DNA from: Cercophora sp. LCS_1 | Taxonomy: Eukaryota; Ascomycota; Sordariomycetes; Sordariales; Lasiosphaeriaceae | Assembly: GCA_036250225.1 (NCBI GenBank) | Contig: JAPZLL010000005.1 | Location: 1 to 64,000 of the forward strand | Direction: 5' to 3' | Length of the DNA: 64,000 nucleotides | Shown here: piece after piece, positions 35,801 to 47,510 of the stretch | How the letters are laid out: each line of letters opens with the position of its first letter | Numbering within the stretch: the stretch's first letter is position 1 | The notes under the pieces: generated by a model | What the model was told of the DNA's origin: nothing | The model's database searches: none | What the model saw: the letters and a program-made list of their open reading frames with translations, nothing else | Position numbers and translations under genes: made by a program

Positions 35801-36824
35801 GGGAAGTGGTTTCCAAGGGGAACACAGTTACTGAGCAGGAAAGGGGTGAAATGAAGATATGATTATGATGAACGGGTGGGCTGGCTGTATGATAGCTTTC
35901 CGTTTGTTTTGTCACCTTTTTCACTTTATGGCATGGCAGTGATTAGTACCCAGCCAGCAGGCAGGCACTTTATTTGATCAATCGCCAAATTTCTTTTGAA
36001 ATGGTCACGTCACTTGGCGAGAAACGGCATGTGAGAAGGGGAGAGATGTACCGGCGCCATGGACTCCTTGCTTCGTGGGATTGTCTCCTCGTCGAGGGCT
36101 CCTTGCGGAAACCGATAACGACTCGACGCGAAGCAGGAGCAGCTCCCACTCACCACTCACCCCGGGGAGCCGTATTACCCTCCAACCATCCAATAGCGCC
36201 GGCGGTTCACAGCCAAACCTTCGAACGCAGACGAGTAGGAATCGTGTCCCATCGCAGCAGACGAAGCAGTTGCAAACGCAGTTACTATCCCGCTCGGAAT
36301 ACAAAGCGTCAAGGATTGATCTCGCCTTGCACTTCACCAAGCCGTGCGGGGGCATATATGCGCTCTTGAGACCAAACAACCTCTAAACAATATCACAGCG
36401 AGATTGGAGTCACCGGGACACTGGTCCCACCTGGGGGTCATTCCTTCGTTGTTTAACCTGCCTGTCGCTATGCTGGTTGCGAGCATCGGCTCGCTATCGG
36501 GTATTGTGCAGCGTCTTTCCATCACATCACTGCCTCATCGGTTGGTCGTCGTAAATGCTCCACAAGTTGCTCTGCGCCTTAGTTCTCGTTCGGGTACTCT
36601 CGTTCCATCATTGCCCTTCAAAAGTCGATCAGCTGCCAGCTAAAGTTCGTCTCCGTGTCGGTCACGATCAGTAGGATCTTGTCCACCGGGGTCTTGCCCA
36701 CCTGAGCCTTGTCCTTCTGGGTATTGTCCGTATGGGTCTTGTTCAACAGGGTCGCGTCCGCCTGGGCCTGGTCGGCATGGGTCGTCTTTTGGCGTCTCGC
36801 CCTAACATCCGCCGAGTTGGTCTT
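35801..36824. other. Convergent intergenic region
   Basis: About 1 kb between the LEA-like gene and the 3' end of the Nup37-like gene. Around 36660-36800 there are several GTCTTG/CCTGG-type short direct steps, giving a mildly repetitive stretch (about 36665-36780, GGGTCTTGTCC-like). No gene is supported. Confidence 0.45.
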
Positions 36825-39131
36825 CTAGTCCTCCTCGAAAAAGACGCGCTTCGTGCCGCGTTCACGGTCTACCTCCATCATCTCGAGTTCCCGATCAATC
36901 TCCATGATGTCCATGATCTCTTGATCAACGTTACGATTCTCAGCTCCAGCCTCATCGTCGGGCGCGTCCGCGGCGTGGTTGAGGTCATTAGCAAACAAGA
37001 ACCCCGTGGTGCGCGACTTGGGCCCTGTTGCCGTGTTGGGTGCCTCGGTCGTAGGAACGACGTCCATGTTCTCGTCGAAACTTTCGAACAGGCCCTTAGC
37101 CGGTCCACGGTTGCGCAGAAGCCCGCCGGAGTTGCCCGCAACACTCAGGTTGAAGGCCAAGCTGTGAGGCTTCGCAGGTTGGGGGTAGGCCATGATGGCC
37201 TTGGTCGACTTGAGCTGGGTGTGTGGCTTCTTGCGGGCGCCCAGCAGCCGGTTAGTGAGCGGAGTGGCCTCCTCGCTCTCGTGAACAATAACGAGGCGGC
37301 TCTCTCCCTGGAGGAGCACCTCGATTGGGAAACCGTCGATACTGCTGACGCCGATTTCCTTTGGTGAAGATGATCCGTTCGATTCCGAGGCACTAGCGAG
37401 CTTGGGGATGCCAATGGCACGGTTGGCCCTCTCGCCGAGAAGACCTGTACCAAGGTCAGTGAGGCGAATCATGCGAGTCGGCTGGGCGCCACTCCAGAGG
37501 TTCACGCCGCCACCGACAGCTCGGCGGAGCTGCGAGTCCCAGAACTTGGAGATGATGGGAATGACCGACACAATGGGATCGGCGCCACTGAGCCAGAGGA
37601 TGGCGCTCTCGTCGCCAGGTCCTGTGCCTCGGGATATACTGTGCTTGACGATATCAATACCGCCCTTGACGGTAGCGAGCTTCTCTGAGCCGCCAATTAA
37701 TGATGTGGCAATAGCGTCCCGTCTGGTGTGGGGTGTCATGGGAACAAAGTCGCCGGACCCAGGCGCCGCAGGAGTCTTCTGAGTGGCTGGGTTACGGAGA
37801 GGGCTTGTGCCCTCGAGATGGCCTGTCACCCCGAAGGTTGTGATTGCTGAGCCTCGAAGAGAGGAATTAGCCTTGCTAAAGAGACCTGAGCCCGGGTTCG
37901 ATGTCGGGCTCACGCCGTCGATGTCCCAGATTCCCCATTGTCCATCAGCAAGGAGCGCCAGTACCGCATGGCCATTAGCGATCCACTCAGCAGCAGCAAT
38001 GGGCTTTCGCGCCGTAGATACCGCAGAGCCGCGGGCGAATGGTGCGTAGAGCGAGAGGAGCCAAGAGCCTTGCGTCGGGAAGCCCTCCGAAGTCTCGTCC
38101 AGCGGAAGCGATGACACAGAGTGGTCGAAGACACGCACCGCCTGCGAAGGGGAAACAACCAAGAGCTGCGTGATGTGTGAAGGGTTGAACGAGATACTTG
38201 ACAGCGGAGCCGGGAGGTACTCTGTCTGGAAGGGCTCGGTGCGCGCGATTGTGCCGGGCTTTGCGTCAAGAGACACGTCCCAGAAACGCAGTGCGCCGCT
38301 CGCCTCGCGAGAGTGCACTGCAACTATCGCGCGAGTAGGCGTGTGGGCCGCCTTGCGCTCCACTGATCTGCTTCGCAAGCCTCCCGAAGCCGGCTTGACG
38401 ACTGTGATTGCGACTCCCTCGCCCGGCTTAGCCTGCCCGCCCAACAGGGTCACAGTCTCCCCCCAGACGCCCTTGCCCGCCTCCCCAGAGAGCAGGGACT
38501 TCCGCAGCTCTGGCCTTGCCTTGCTGTCGTGTGATGGGGGTGTGAGCGGGAGTGTGACGAGAAAGACGTCGCTGGTCGAGCATGTGACAGCAAAGACGAT
38601 TTTGTGTTGAAGAATGGTGGCGCCGTTCCAACTCGCATCCTCCGGGGTGCAATGTGCCATCGGGAGAACCGCAAGATGCACAGCGGTCGAGCCGAGCGAG
38701 AGATCGAGTGTTTGGACGGTTTCGGGGAGCGATTTGCTCGAGCTCGGTGCGTCCTCGAATTCGGGCTTGTCGACGAAAGCCGCAGGTGCCGCAGGAGGAG
38801 CCTCGTCGTCCGAGTCTATTATCATGACGGCGTCGCTGGGATTGGAGCCATTCTGTCTCGTGCTAACCGGCGGTTTCGCGGGCTTGAGCTTCCTGCCACC
38901 GCGCCAAACAATTGTGACACCGTTCTCCTGTCCGTAAAGCAGGATGGTTGCGCCCTGCGGGGATTGAACAGGGTAGGTTTTCACGTCGTAGACTCGGCGG
39001 CCGATGGGGTATCTAGAAGCGTCGCAAAGGTTAGCGCGCGAGCTGCAACTTGCGGATTTGGAGAGAAAGGAGGCTTCATACGTGTGCTGTGTATTCTGCG
39101 CCGTGCGCCGGGTTCTTGGAGCAAGCTCCAT
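36825..39131 (-). CDS. Beta-propeller nucleoporin, Nup37-like (tentative)
   Basis: Two exons on the minus strand, 39131-39082 and 39012-36825, give 745 residues. The 69-nt intron (GTATGA, branch GCTAAC, TCTAG) has no stop and keeps frame, so an unspliced reading is also open. Spliced, it reads TQHTYPIGRRVYDVKTYP. The N-terminal two-thirds has repeated WD40-like blades (YDVKTYPVQSPQG, GVTIVWRGG, GALRFWDVSLD, SSISFNPSHITQLLVVSPSQAVRVFD, GQWGIWDIDG). A long tail follows, ending in acidic/Met-rich EIMDIMEIDRELEMMEVDRE. Size, layout and tail fit the extended Nup37 of the Y-shaped Nup84 complex in filamentous fungi such as Chaetomium. The propeller is firm; the name is a recognition call. An upstream ATG at 39179 would add 16 residues. 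Confidence 0.6.
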   Translation of the reverse strand: MELAPRTRRTAQNTQHTYEASFLSKSASCSSRANLCDASRYPIGRRVYDVKTYPVQSPQGATILLYGQENGVTIVWRGGRKLKPAKPPVSTRQNGSNPSDAVMIIDSDDEAPPAAPAAFVDKPEFEDAPSSSKSLPETVQTLDLSLGSTAVHLAVLPMAHCTPEDASWNGATILQHKIVFAVTCSTSDVFLVTLPLTPPSHDSKARPELRKSLLSGEAGKGVWGETVTLLGGQAKPGEGVAITVVKPASGGLRSRSVERKAAHTPTRAIVAVHSREASGALRFWDVSLDAKPGTIARTEPFQTEYLPAPLSSISFNPSHITQLLVVSPSQAVRVFDHSVSSLPLDETSEGFPTQGSWLLSLYAPFARGSAVSTARKPIAAAEWIANGHAVLALLADGQWGIWDIDGVSPTSNPGSGLFSKANSSLRGSAITTFGVTGHLEGTSPLRNPATQKTPAAPGSGDFVPMTPHTRRDAIATSLIGGSEKLATVKGGIDIVKHSISRGTGPGDESAILWLSGADPIVSVIPIISKFWDSQLRRAVGGGVNLWSGAQPTRMIRLTDLGTGLLGERANRAIGIPKLASASESNGSSSPKEIGVSSIDGFPIEVLLQGESRLVIVHESEEATPLTNRLLGARKKPHTQLKSTKAIMAYPQPAKPHSLAFNLSVAGNSGGLLRNRGPAKGLFESFDENMDVVPTTEAPNTATGPKSRTTGFLFANDLNHAADAPDDEAGAENRNVDQEIMDIMEIDRELEMMEVDRERGTKRVFFEED

Positions 39132-40473
39132 TGCGGCAGATTGAGGGAATTCAGAGAAGGGTTTCGTCAAAGGATTCAAAACGGCCGCATCCGCGTGGTT
39201 GAAAACTGCAGGTGCTCTCGGTTGCGAGGTTGCGAGGTTGCAGAAGGTGCGTTGCTTGGTCGTTGCGGCAAGGACCGAGCTTCAAAATTCGCCGCGTCGA
39301 AGCGCGACGGAGCTTGGACCATGCCGCTTGACACGAAGTCGATCAGCCCTAACCCTCCCGTCAACTTCAAGCAAACCTCACCGAGCAACAAGCCTCACAA
39401 GACAGAGAAAGGGGCAGGGAATGATCATATTTCTAAAGATCCTACCAAGCCATCCTACCCCGCTGCTATTGCTCCATTTTCGAATTTTATGCTAGACCCA
39501 TTAGAGGTCTGACTTTTAGATGACGCTGCATGACCTTCGCGCTCAATAGCGAGGTTCCGTCCCCCACTTGCCATGTTGTCTCGCACTTGCCTCAATATAC
39601 CCAAGGTGCACCCACTTCCTGATGCCGCCCAGGGCGCAGGGTATATCATCTCTATATATACGTGTCGATATATCCTATCAACCATCGCTCAGTGTATGAA
39701 CACCCATCAGCAAGGGACGTGTCTGAGCGGATTGTGTGTCTGAGCTCCGTACTCCTTAATACCTACCTTACTGACAGTAAGAGACACCAAGAAGCACCCA
39801 AGGGCAAGAAGGCTCCATTTACAGTTAACAAGAATTCCATCTCAAGACCCCAAAAATCACATCCAACACATCCGCGATCTCGATGCAGCTGTCTGACGAT
39901 TTGATCAAGTGAGCCTGCCGACGTGAGCCCGCCGATGCCAAACTAGCAATAACCACTGCATTGCTATTAAATGGAGATGCATCACTGGTATTTCTCCATG
40001 GGGGGTGGACAATGGAAATGAATGTTTACGCGTTGCTTCATGCATAATAATCACAATACTGGAGTTTAATATCGCCCCGTAGCATCAATGTGTCTGTGCC
40101 AGGACTCAGCTAACGCTTTGAGGTCTGAAATCACCATTGTCTCCGTGACCATGCTCTCTAGATTATCAACCTGGAACACACGGTCCTGGAGACATATCAA
40201 ACAGGCGAGGGGGGGGGTCTTGAGAGGTTTCTTAGCCAAGTTGCTACGTGTACTTTGCGACCGCCCTACCTTGAATTCAAGATTACCTAGTTTGAAAAAG
40301 AAAATCTACAACTTGCACTTTTGTTTTGGTACGCCACATGCATGTGCAATCCAAACCATGCGATAAATCGACACCGACCTCGATTCCCAATAAATGAAAT
40401 TAGAAAGTAGGGGGCCCACCGGGTAAGCCAGGAACATGCGGTCCAGCCTTGAGCGTATCGCCGCCCGTGGACG
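39132..40473. other. Intergenic, no gene seen
   Basis: About 1.3 kb between the starts of the Nup37-like gene and the end of the kinase gene, both minus strand. It includes an AT-rich TATATA-type stretch at about 39645-39675. No coding frame, RNA gene or clear repeat is seen. Confidence 0.45.
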
Positions 40474-42680
40474 TCAAACATCGCCGGTTTCTCCGGCATA
40501 GTAAGTGACATCATCCATTGGTGTTGCAGCAGCAAGCCTGGCCGTTTGGTTTAAGACATCATCGTTCATCGTTCCGAGCCCCGCCGACGCTGCTTCTGTG
40601 ACAGGGTTCACAGGCTTCTTCTCAGGGATCTTCATGCCGCTAAACAGCTCTCTTGCTTCCCTCTTGGCCTCTTCGTAAGCGGGCGGGCGCGGGTCCGTCT
40701 CAGCGTACTGGCGGAACATTTCCATGACCCGATACATCTCGCCCCTATCCGGGCGTTGGTGCGGCTCGGCGGCCAGTGCGCGAGAGGCCAAGTTGATCAG
40801 ATAGTCGTTTCTCGTCCCGCCCCATGATGGGTTCATACTGCGCATATAGTTTAGGGCGCCGCCATAGGTCCACACATTCTCACTTCTAGGAACCATATCG
40901 TCGAAGAACCACGATGGCCAAAGTGACGGCACGGGGATGCGCTCAGGATGGTGCTTGGTCAGCCATTGGAACATTAGCAAACCCATCTGGTATGTGTTGG
41001 TCGGATACTATGGGTCGAAGTTTTGTTAGTGCCTGGCGGAGGTGGCCTTTTTACGCCTGGTGGTCTAAGGGACTTACATCGTAGTGGCCAGCTATCTTGG
41101 TGTCGTTGTAATGCGGCATCGCTCCGTGATAGTGTGACACATCGAGATAATCCCACTCGTCGGTGAATTGTTCCTGAAGTAGCGCTGTCAGGTCACAATG
41201 ACCACCCTTGGGTAAACGACAACTGGGAAAGACGTACCGGTGTGTAGAGGGAACTCTTGCCCATCATTCTGGCCCTCCAGTACGCTTTTCTATCTCATGA
41301 ATCCAGGTTAGTCTTGTGCCATGTTTTGCGTAGGATGTTTGGGCCGCCACTCACGGGCCATTTATGTCAGTCTCGGAAGCGTGCAGGTGGCGAGAGAGGC
41401 CAAGGTCGGCGATCTAAAAGAGCCAAACAGGTCAGCGTGGCCATTTGATGGGCAGGGCGGCTCCTCAGCGTTCTAGAGGACAAACCTTGAGGATAGGCAC
41501 GACATCGTGGTCAGCTTCGCCTTCTTCCTCAAAGTCCCCAACGAGGACTTTCGTTCGTTAATAGTCAGCATCAAGCTTCTGCGTCCAAGCCCGAGGAGGG
41601 AGGAGCACACCATTTTGGGAGTCCAAGTCAAAGTGGACGAGAGGCAAGCTAGCTCCATCATAGTTGGGAGGTCCTCGATCCCGCTCATTCCAAACGGGCA
41701 TCTGCTCTGTCCGGGGATCGATACCCGGTTGGTGAAATGCGCGCGGGAGCGATAAAGCTATAAGCCCCGAGAAGACTGGTTCCATGTACTGTGAGCGCGC
41801 CGCCGTGACAGACGCAACGGGGAGTGGGAGCGGGACAATACGTACAGCACTCGAAGATCATGGCCATGGTAATATCGGTGAAGCGCTCCTCCATCTGGCT
41901 GTATGTCACTAAATAGTCGCCAAGTCTGCCACGCTCCATGAATTCAATCCACAGCAGCTTGTGCTTCAGCTCATCGGCTTTTGCTCGCGCCGTCTGGCGA
42001 TCCGTCTCCTTCCAGATCGCCTCCGAGGCTTTCATCAGGACTCGTTGGACGACATGCTGTGCTCCGGCCGTTCTGACGTGGGCAGACCATTCTGACTCCT
42101 GGTTGTGAACGTAGCCGCCTTCGCGCTCTCTGGCCATCTTGAGCACCACCTTTCTCTTGCTCTCCCCGGGCACGTCTGGCTCGACCTCGAAGAGGGCGGC
42201 GAAGCCGAGTCCACCAAAACCCAAGATTTTGACAAACTTGATATCAAGGGCTGCCATCTCTGGCTCCTTCATCGCTTTGGGGATCACCTCAAACTCGAAC
42301 ACGTCCCGGCCTTTGCCTTCCTCACTCGGGGTCCAGTCTCTTAGGCGAGGAATGGCGAGCCAATTTGGCGGGGCTTCGGGGGGGTGATCGGGTGGCCAGT
42401 ACGGAAACGGGTTCATCCCCTCGAATATGAGGCGTTTTGTATCTCCCGTTGGCGATATCTTGGGAAGCCGGAATGCCAAAATCTCATCCTTACGCCCCTG
42501 CCACTCATCTGGCATAAATGTTCGATCTCCCTTTCTCCAGAGATCAAGAGCGAAGGCCACCACTGTGTATCCGAACACATCTTCCCACGGGGTCCATTTG
42601 TTTCCCGGACGCGCCTGGGGTGGCTCGCCGCCCCGTGGGAAGTTTAGTGGTGGTGGTGGAATCGACCCGGACTCCGCCAT
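40474..42680 (-). CDS. Divergent protein-kinase-domain protein
   Basis: Seven exons on the minus strand: 42680-41846, 41775-41611, 41547-41486, 41413-41355, 41289-41238, 41173-41078 and 41007-40474, giving 600 residues with all phases consistent. Kinase landmarks can be followed: Gly loop GFGGLG (residues 154-159), VVLK with the likely ATP-binding Lys (about 181), catalytic-loop HFDLDSQN (326-333) in place of HRDLKxxN, metal-binding ADLGLSR (356-361) in place of DFG, and GPKAYWRARM followed by TPEQF, an APE-like segment. The catalytic Asp, Asn and DxG Asp remain, so activity is possible. A Pro-rich N-terminal region of about 140 residues precedes the domain. The intron-1 acceptor (41776) was chosen because it gives ECCFFSGLIAL, resembling related fungal kinases. 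The substrate and pathway are unknown. Confidence 0.72.
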
Positions 42681-43283
42681 GGTTGAAGACTAACGAAAGG
42701 CAAGGTAATTGCGAATTTGTGGCGTGGTGGTGCGCGGTCGAGCGGTAGGTGGTGGGTGTTGTGCAGAGAAAAATCCCGGAACGAAAGGTTGTTTTATTCC
42801 CCATACTATTTTCGCTGGTTTGATAGCTGGTCCAAAGTGTGTTTTATTGTCTGTCAATGAAAGGTGGCTCGACGGACAAGGGGTGGTAGAGAACAAAGGC
42901 TGCGTGAGGTGCTCCCTCGCTTCAAGTCAAGGCAAGGAGAAAGAGCCATGATGGCTGCTACGCCTTCCGTTTCCGGCAACGAACCAACATTTTGGAGCTC
43001 TCTCTGCACAGGGTAGGCAATTGACTTGACAGTGGTGTCCTGAGAAATTTTTGCATTTCATCGAGGTAAATCGATACTGTGTTTTTGGAGAAACCATAAA
43101 AGTCCTGTACTCTAATTTGGCTCCGCCGTGCACCCCAGGGGCCTTGGCCAGCTCCCGTCACAGTATGGGGGCGGCCTTTGGTGCCGCTGTCCCAAGCCAG
43201 TCAACACCTGGCTGCCAACAAACAACCTCCCAACCAACGCGCCTCGTCCCACATATCAATCATGTCGCGTGGCAGTAACGAGC
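42681..43283. other. Intergenic, no feature seen
   Basis: About 600 bp upstream of the kinase gene and downstream of the SDR gene, both minus strand. I see no gene, RNA or repeat. Confidence 0.45.
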
Positions 43284-44142
43284 TTACTGCGAAGAACCAC
43301 CGGAGATGGTGATGATCTGGCCTGTTTCGGTTGTTAGCAGGGCTCGTGTTGTCGAGTGGGAGACAAGTCTTACCGTTGACCCAGCCACCGTCCTCGCTGC
43401 CGAGGAAGGCAACGACGCGGGCGACGTCCTCAGGGACAGCGCAGCGGCCAAGAGGGCAGTGCTCGGCCATGAGGCGCTCGATCTTGTCGGCGGGCCACTC
43501 GGGGGTGCCGCCGGGGATGTAGTGCCACGCGTTCTGGGTGAACATGTCGCTCTTGATGCCGCCGGGGGCAACGCCGTTGACGGTGATGCCGCGGACGCCA
43601 AAGTCGGTGGCGAAGGCCTTGACGAGGCCAATGACGGCCATCTTGGAGGCGTTGTAGAGAGCGTGGTTCTTGACGCCCAGGAGGCCGGCGGCGATCGAGG
43701 TCATGAGGATCAGACGGCCGTTGTCCTCGAGGTGCTTGAAGGCGGCCTGGCCGACGAAGAACTGTGCGCGTGTGTTGAGGTTGAAGACGTGGTCGAACTT
43801 CTCCTCGGTGATGTCCTCGGTCTTGTCCCACGACTCGGTGCCGCTGTTGGACATGACAATGTCGATGCGGCCAAAGTGGCTCTTGGACTCCTCGAACAGC
43901 CGGTTGATCTCGGACACCTTGGAGACATCGGCCTGGATGGCGATGGCCTTGGCGCCGTTGTTGTACGACTCAATCTCCTGGACGACCTCCTGCGCTGGCC
44001 CTGCCGACGAGACATAGTTGACAACGACCGAGGCACCACGCTTGGCAAGCTCGAGGGCAACGCCCTTGCCGATACCGCGGCCGGCACCGGTGATCAGAGC
44101 AACCTTGCCCTCGAGGCTGGCGGTGGGGACGGCAATGACCAT
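43284..44142 (-). CDS. SDR oxidoreductase, hydroxynaphthalene/versicolorin-reductase-like
   Basis: Two exons on the minus strand, 44142-43374 and 43321-43284, give 268 residues. The 52-nt intron (GTAAGA...AAACAG) is spliced in phase 1, joining GGWVNG to QIITISGGSSQ. Classical SDR signature: NADP-binding TGAGRGIG (about 18-25), active-site Ser in LMTSIAAG and YNASK with the catalytic Tyr and Lys. The substrate-loop part KSDMFTQNAWHYIPGG is close to that of fungal 1,3,8-trihydroxynaphthalene reductases and versicolorin reductases, which reduce polyhydroxylated naphthols in DHN-melanin and aromatic polyketide routes. No polyketide synthase or scytalone dehydratase is nearby, so the assignment to melanin synthesis is inference. 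It is a soluble cytosolic enzyme with strongly GC-biased codons, suggesting high expression. Confidence 0.82.
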
Positions 44143-45821
44143 TTTGGCTGTGGTGTTGGGGGTGGGGTGGTGGGAGAAACGGTCGGTGTTAAAGGCACGC
44201 TTATAAAACGGGGTATCTTTTGCGTTTGTCTAAACCAGCAGAACCGGGTGCAGAGAGGTCTTTACAAATGGAGGAACAAAAGAAGAGAGGGAACAACACA
44301 CCCCGGATTCCTCGTCAGGCAGGAAGGTCATGTATTTCTACCAAATCAATATTGGCCCGGCCTTGGGCGGCAACAGGGGCTGGGATAAATCTAGACGCGG
44401 AGTTGCACCAGTGCGGTACTCCGTACCCCACTACCGCGCCCATTTCGGAGTGGGGCGGGGAATGGCCGCAGCGCGGGAACTCCCCGATTCATAGTCCGGC
44501 AGACGACGGACTCTGGAGACTGCAGTCGCGATGCAGCTTGATTCAGATCCGCGCCTTGTAGATTGCCGCCGTGCTTTGTTTTGCTCGCGCTTTTCGCGAT
44601 CAATTCGCGACGCTCTGGCTCTGGCTCGAGCCCAGGGCCCAAGCTGGTCTGGTTGCGACCCGATGCCGTCCTGGTGTTGTGAGCTTGCCCCGCGTCAGGT
44701 CGGGGCATGCGTCTTGACCGCTTCCTCATGAGAGGGGGCGGGAGCTGCAAACGCCCAATTGCGAATTGAGGGGGCTGCTTCCGAATGGCGTTCTCGCGCC
44801 CCGACACTCGTTGGGTTCTATTCCCTCCAGGATTGCTCCTTCCCGTCAGGCTGCGGTGCGTTGAAGGAGGGGCAGCACCTTCCCCTCCTTGAGGTGAATG
44901 GAGGAGGGGTTGGAGGGGCAATGCAGGCACCTGCAGATCCCCCTCAGGGGTATGAGTCCCGCCCTTCCAGCCTCCTGGGACTTGTTCCTTCGCTCGGTCA
45001 GGCCAAGGTGAAGCCAATCGGCACCGTCGGCCGCCAACTCGGTCCCGCGCTGTCGCCAGTCGGCGCCCCGACCGCTCTCCACGGGTCCGCCGAACCAAAA
45101 CGACCCCGCAGAAGTTTGAGCCGGCGGTCGGGGGTGAAGAGTTAGCGCGTGGACGGCGGGCAATGGATCAGACGAACTCATTTCAGCTTCAGGAGTCGCG
45201 AAGTCGCGGGTTGGGGGCCAGGTTGCTCTTTCCGTAACCTATTTGCGGCACATCATCTCCGATCTTGGCCGAATGCCGATAGAGATGGAAAGCGCGAGGG
45301 GTGCCGAAGCGCCGAAAAGTCTCAACCGTTGAGCGTTGCACGTTGAATGGGCACAACGGGACCAGCTCAACAGCCAGACTCCGTTCTCCAGGTGTCGGTT
45401 CACTTCATCGTAAGCCACATGGCTGGTTGGTGGCGTGGGATGCCGTCATCCCTCACATGGAAAGTTGTCCCATCTCATCAATTGGCGGCCCTTCTGCTTC
45501 GATAACAGTGAAGAAGCAGATGTCATCCGAGGTCAATACTCTGTCCCAATACCCTTGACCTACCAGACTCGTCATCTTACTGGATGATCAACGTGCTCTA
45601 CGGAATTCTTCGTCCCAGAGTCTGGTGCGCCGCCCGGCGCAACCTGACAGCAAGAGGCGATGACAACCTGAGAAGTCTCCTGCTCGCCTACCACCCCGCT
45701 CCAGTCCCTGGATCATGGTGCACTCATGGGGGAAGTTCACGGGATACTGAGGAAACCATTGAGCTCCCGTAACGCGCTTTGTGGACGCCAACGGAGACCC
45801 GGCTCTCCATCAAATCACATC
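44143..45821. other. 1.7 kb intergenic region between SDR gene and tRNA-Ala
   Basis: Holds the SDR promoter. A 235-codon minus-strand frame (44391-45098) is Arg/Pro/Gly-rich without any motif and I do not call it. No repeat is evident. Confidence 0.45.
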
Positions 45822-45905
45822 GGGCTTGTGGCTCAGTTGGTAGAGCGTTCGCTTAGCATCATCTCGAGATGCGAAAGGTCCTGGGTTCGATTCCCAGCAA
45901 GTCCA
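45822..45905 (+). tRNA. tRNA-Ala (AGC) with 11-nt intron
   Basis: The cloverleaf can be drawn: acceptor GGGCTTG pairs with CAAGTCC and includes the G3:U70 pair that marks tRNA-Ala; the D arm is GCTCAGTTGGTAGAGC and the T arm CTGGGTTCGATTCCCAG. The anticodon stem TTCGC/GCGAA closes a loop TTAGCA-T once an 11-base intron (45859-45869) is removed just 3' of position 37, the standard site. The anticodon is AGC and the discriminator base A. A T-run at 45945-45952 downstream can end Pol III transcription. Confidence 0.93.
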
Positions 45906-45944
45906 GATCAGACGATCCCATCGCCAGGATGCGGTGTTGAGATG

Positions 45945-45952
45945 TTTTTTTT
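45945..45952 (+). terminator. Pol III T-run after tRNA-Ala
   Basis: Eight T residues 40 bases downstream of the mature tRNA-Ala end, the expected RNA polymerase III termination signal. Confidence 0.75.
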
Positions 45953-46984
45953 GCAAAATTTTGTCGTGGGGGGAGGGCTGGATGGTGGGGTTCATCTCTG
46001 TCCGGGCTCCATCGCGGCCCGCCAACAGGGATCCGGGTCAGGGTCTGTGCGTCGGCCCCACATCGGCCCGCGTGGAACGGGACAACATCCGAACACTGGA
46101 CAGACATCTTTGTTTCGCCATCTTTAATTGCGATGATTATATATCTGGTATGTAGTGATGAGGTTGACGATTAGATGAGCGCTAAAACGGCTCTAGGTCT
46201 TTCAACGAAGAAATGATTTTCTGTGTCCAGAAGTTGGTTGATTCCACTCGGATTGCTTGCGAGATGAGATGTCCGGTACCTATTTACGGTGGGGACATTG
46301 CTTGCGCACATATTTCCCCTCGGAGTTTATTTTGATAGGTAAGATTAATACCCGGAGAGGTCCGCTTGCATTCCTGCGATCTGGGGTTCCGAGTTCAAAT
46401 GCTGCCCTGGGCATGACAGAAACCAAATCCTGACCAGGGGAAAAGCCTTCGAATGACGGACGAGTTCTTGTTGCGAAAATAGGGGGAGACTGACTGAACA
46501 ACCGCTTGCGTAAGGCTTGAGCCCCAACGTGGAAACCTGGAATAAGACAAGGCACAATAGAAACGATGACAGGACAAAATCCCGAATGGGGAATCATTTG
46601 TTATTTTGACCAAACATTTGGTGAGCTTTTTTGCGACGCTTGTGCGATTATGTTGGAGAATTGCTTGTCGGGAATCTGTCAAATAAAGTGGATCAGCCTT
46701 GGATTTGATGAGGTTCGATGGGCGTTTTGGGATTCTCACGAGAGACCGTTCTGGCGCCTTTTTGGCGGGAACAGAAAAAAAAGACCCAAATATGAGAAAA
46801 TGGTAGCGAGAGTAGCCTCAGGTTGGAAAAGTGGCGGACCAGTCAACCATTCGAGGCTTTGTTCGAAGCGGTCCAGGACTGTCCGTGATGGGGGCTCTCC
46901 TCCAGATTCATCACCCGTAAAGCTCCTCTCCTTTCCTTGCATTATTGATAGGGGATGCTCTTTTTGGCTATCCTTGGGTCCTAG

Positions 46985-46985
<1 letters not shown>

Positions 46986-47008
<23 letters not shown>
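46986..47008. repeat. (CTTT)n microsatellite
   Basis: Tandem CTTT units in an intergenic region, followed by CCCT steps. Confidence 0.85.
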
Positions 47009-47016
<8 letters not shown>

Positions 47017-47510
47017 ATTGCCCATCCTGACCTGGTTTGTTGTTGTTTCCGATTTTCGCTCAGGGGTGTTCGAAGACTGGACGTCTCGCGAAGTATGGGG
47101 ACGTGCCGCGCGAGGTCGAGCCGCTTAATTTGGCCGCCCATAGTAGGGCTTGATATCGCGGATAGGTATGGAGAGCGCTTCAATAGCCCCTTTTGTATAT
47201 ATGTTCGTGACCGTGGTGTTGTAACATCGGCCACCCTCCAGTGGTCCACCGAACATCCTGCGAAGTTGGATGGATGATCTCCTTGTATGTATCGTGTCTC
47301 TTATACCCCCTGGCTAGGGAATCGTCGCATCCGGTAGGTCGACGTTGCGCTGGAGGAATGCTTGCTGGATTGTGGAATATTCTGGTGCAAGTCATTAGCC
47401 TGGTATTACATATTCTGTTGTATGAGCTACTCTGTTGTTTGAGCGGACTATTGTGCCGCTAATACCACCGCCGGGGCCGTGACTGTCGTGGGTACCGGTG
47501 ATTTGCTGGT

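Larger units (their letters stand above)
45906..47510. other. 1.6 kb intergenic region downstream of tRNA-Ala
   Basis: Contains the Pol III T-run, then sequence without supported frames, a CTTT microsatellite at about 46986-47008, and the 3' flank of the deaminase/MYND gene. Composition is more even and AT-richer than in the rest of the window. Confidence 0.45.

Noticed and set aside
43284..44142. DHN-melanin gene cluster around the reductase-like SDR
   Set aside because: No polyketide synthase, scytalone dehydratase or pathway regulator lies in the neighbouring sequence.
43306..44388. 360-codon plus-strand frame
   Set aside because: Antisense of the SDR gene, which has clear active-site motifs and a good intron.
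44391..45098. 235-codon minus-strand frame
   Set aside because: Arg/Pro/Gly-rich without motifs; lies upstream of genes in a GC-rich promoter-like region.
46330..46440. Possible tRNA-derived (SINE-like) sequence with GAGTTCAAATGC
   Set aside because: Only the B-box-like word is present; no cloverleaf and no second copy seen in the window.
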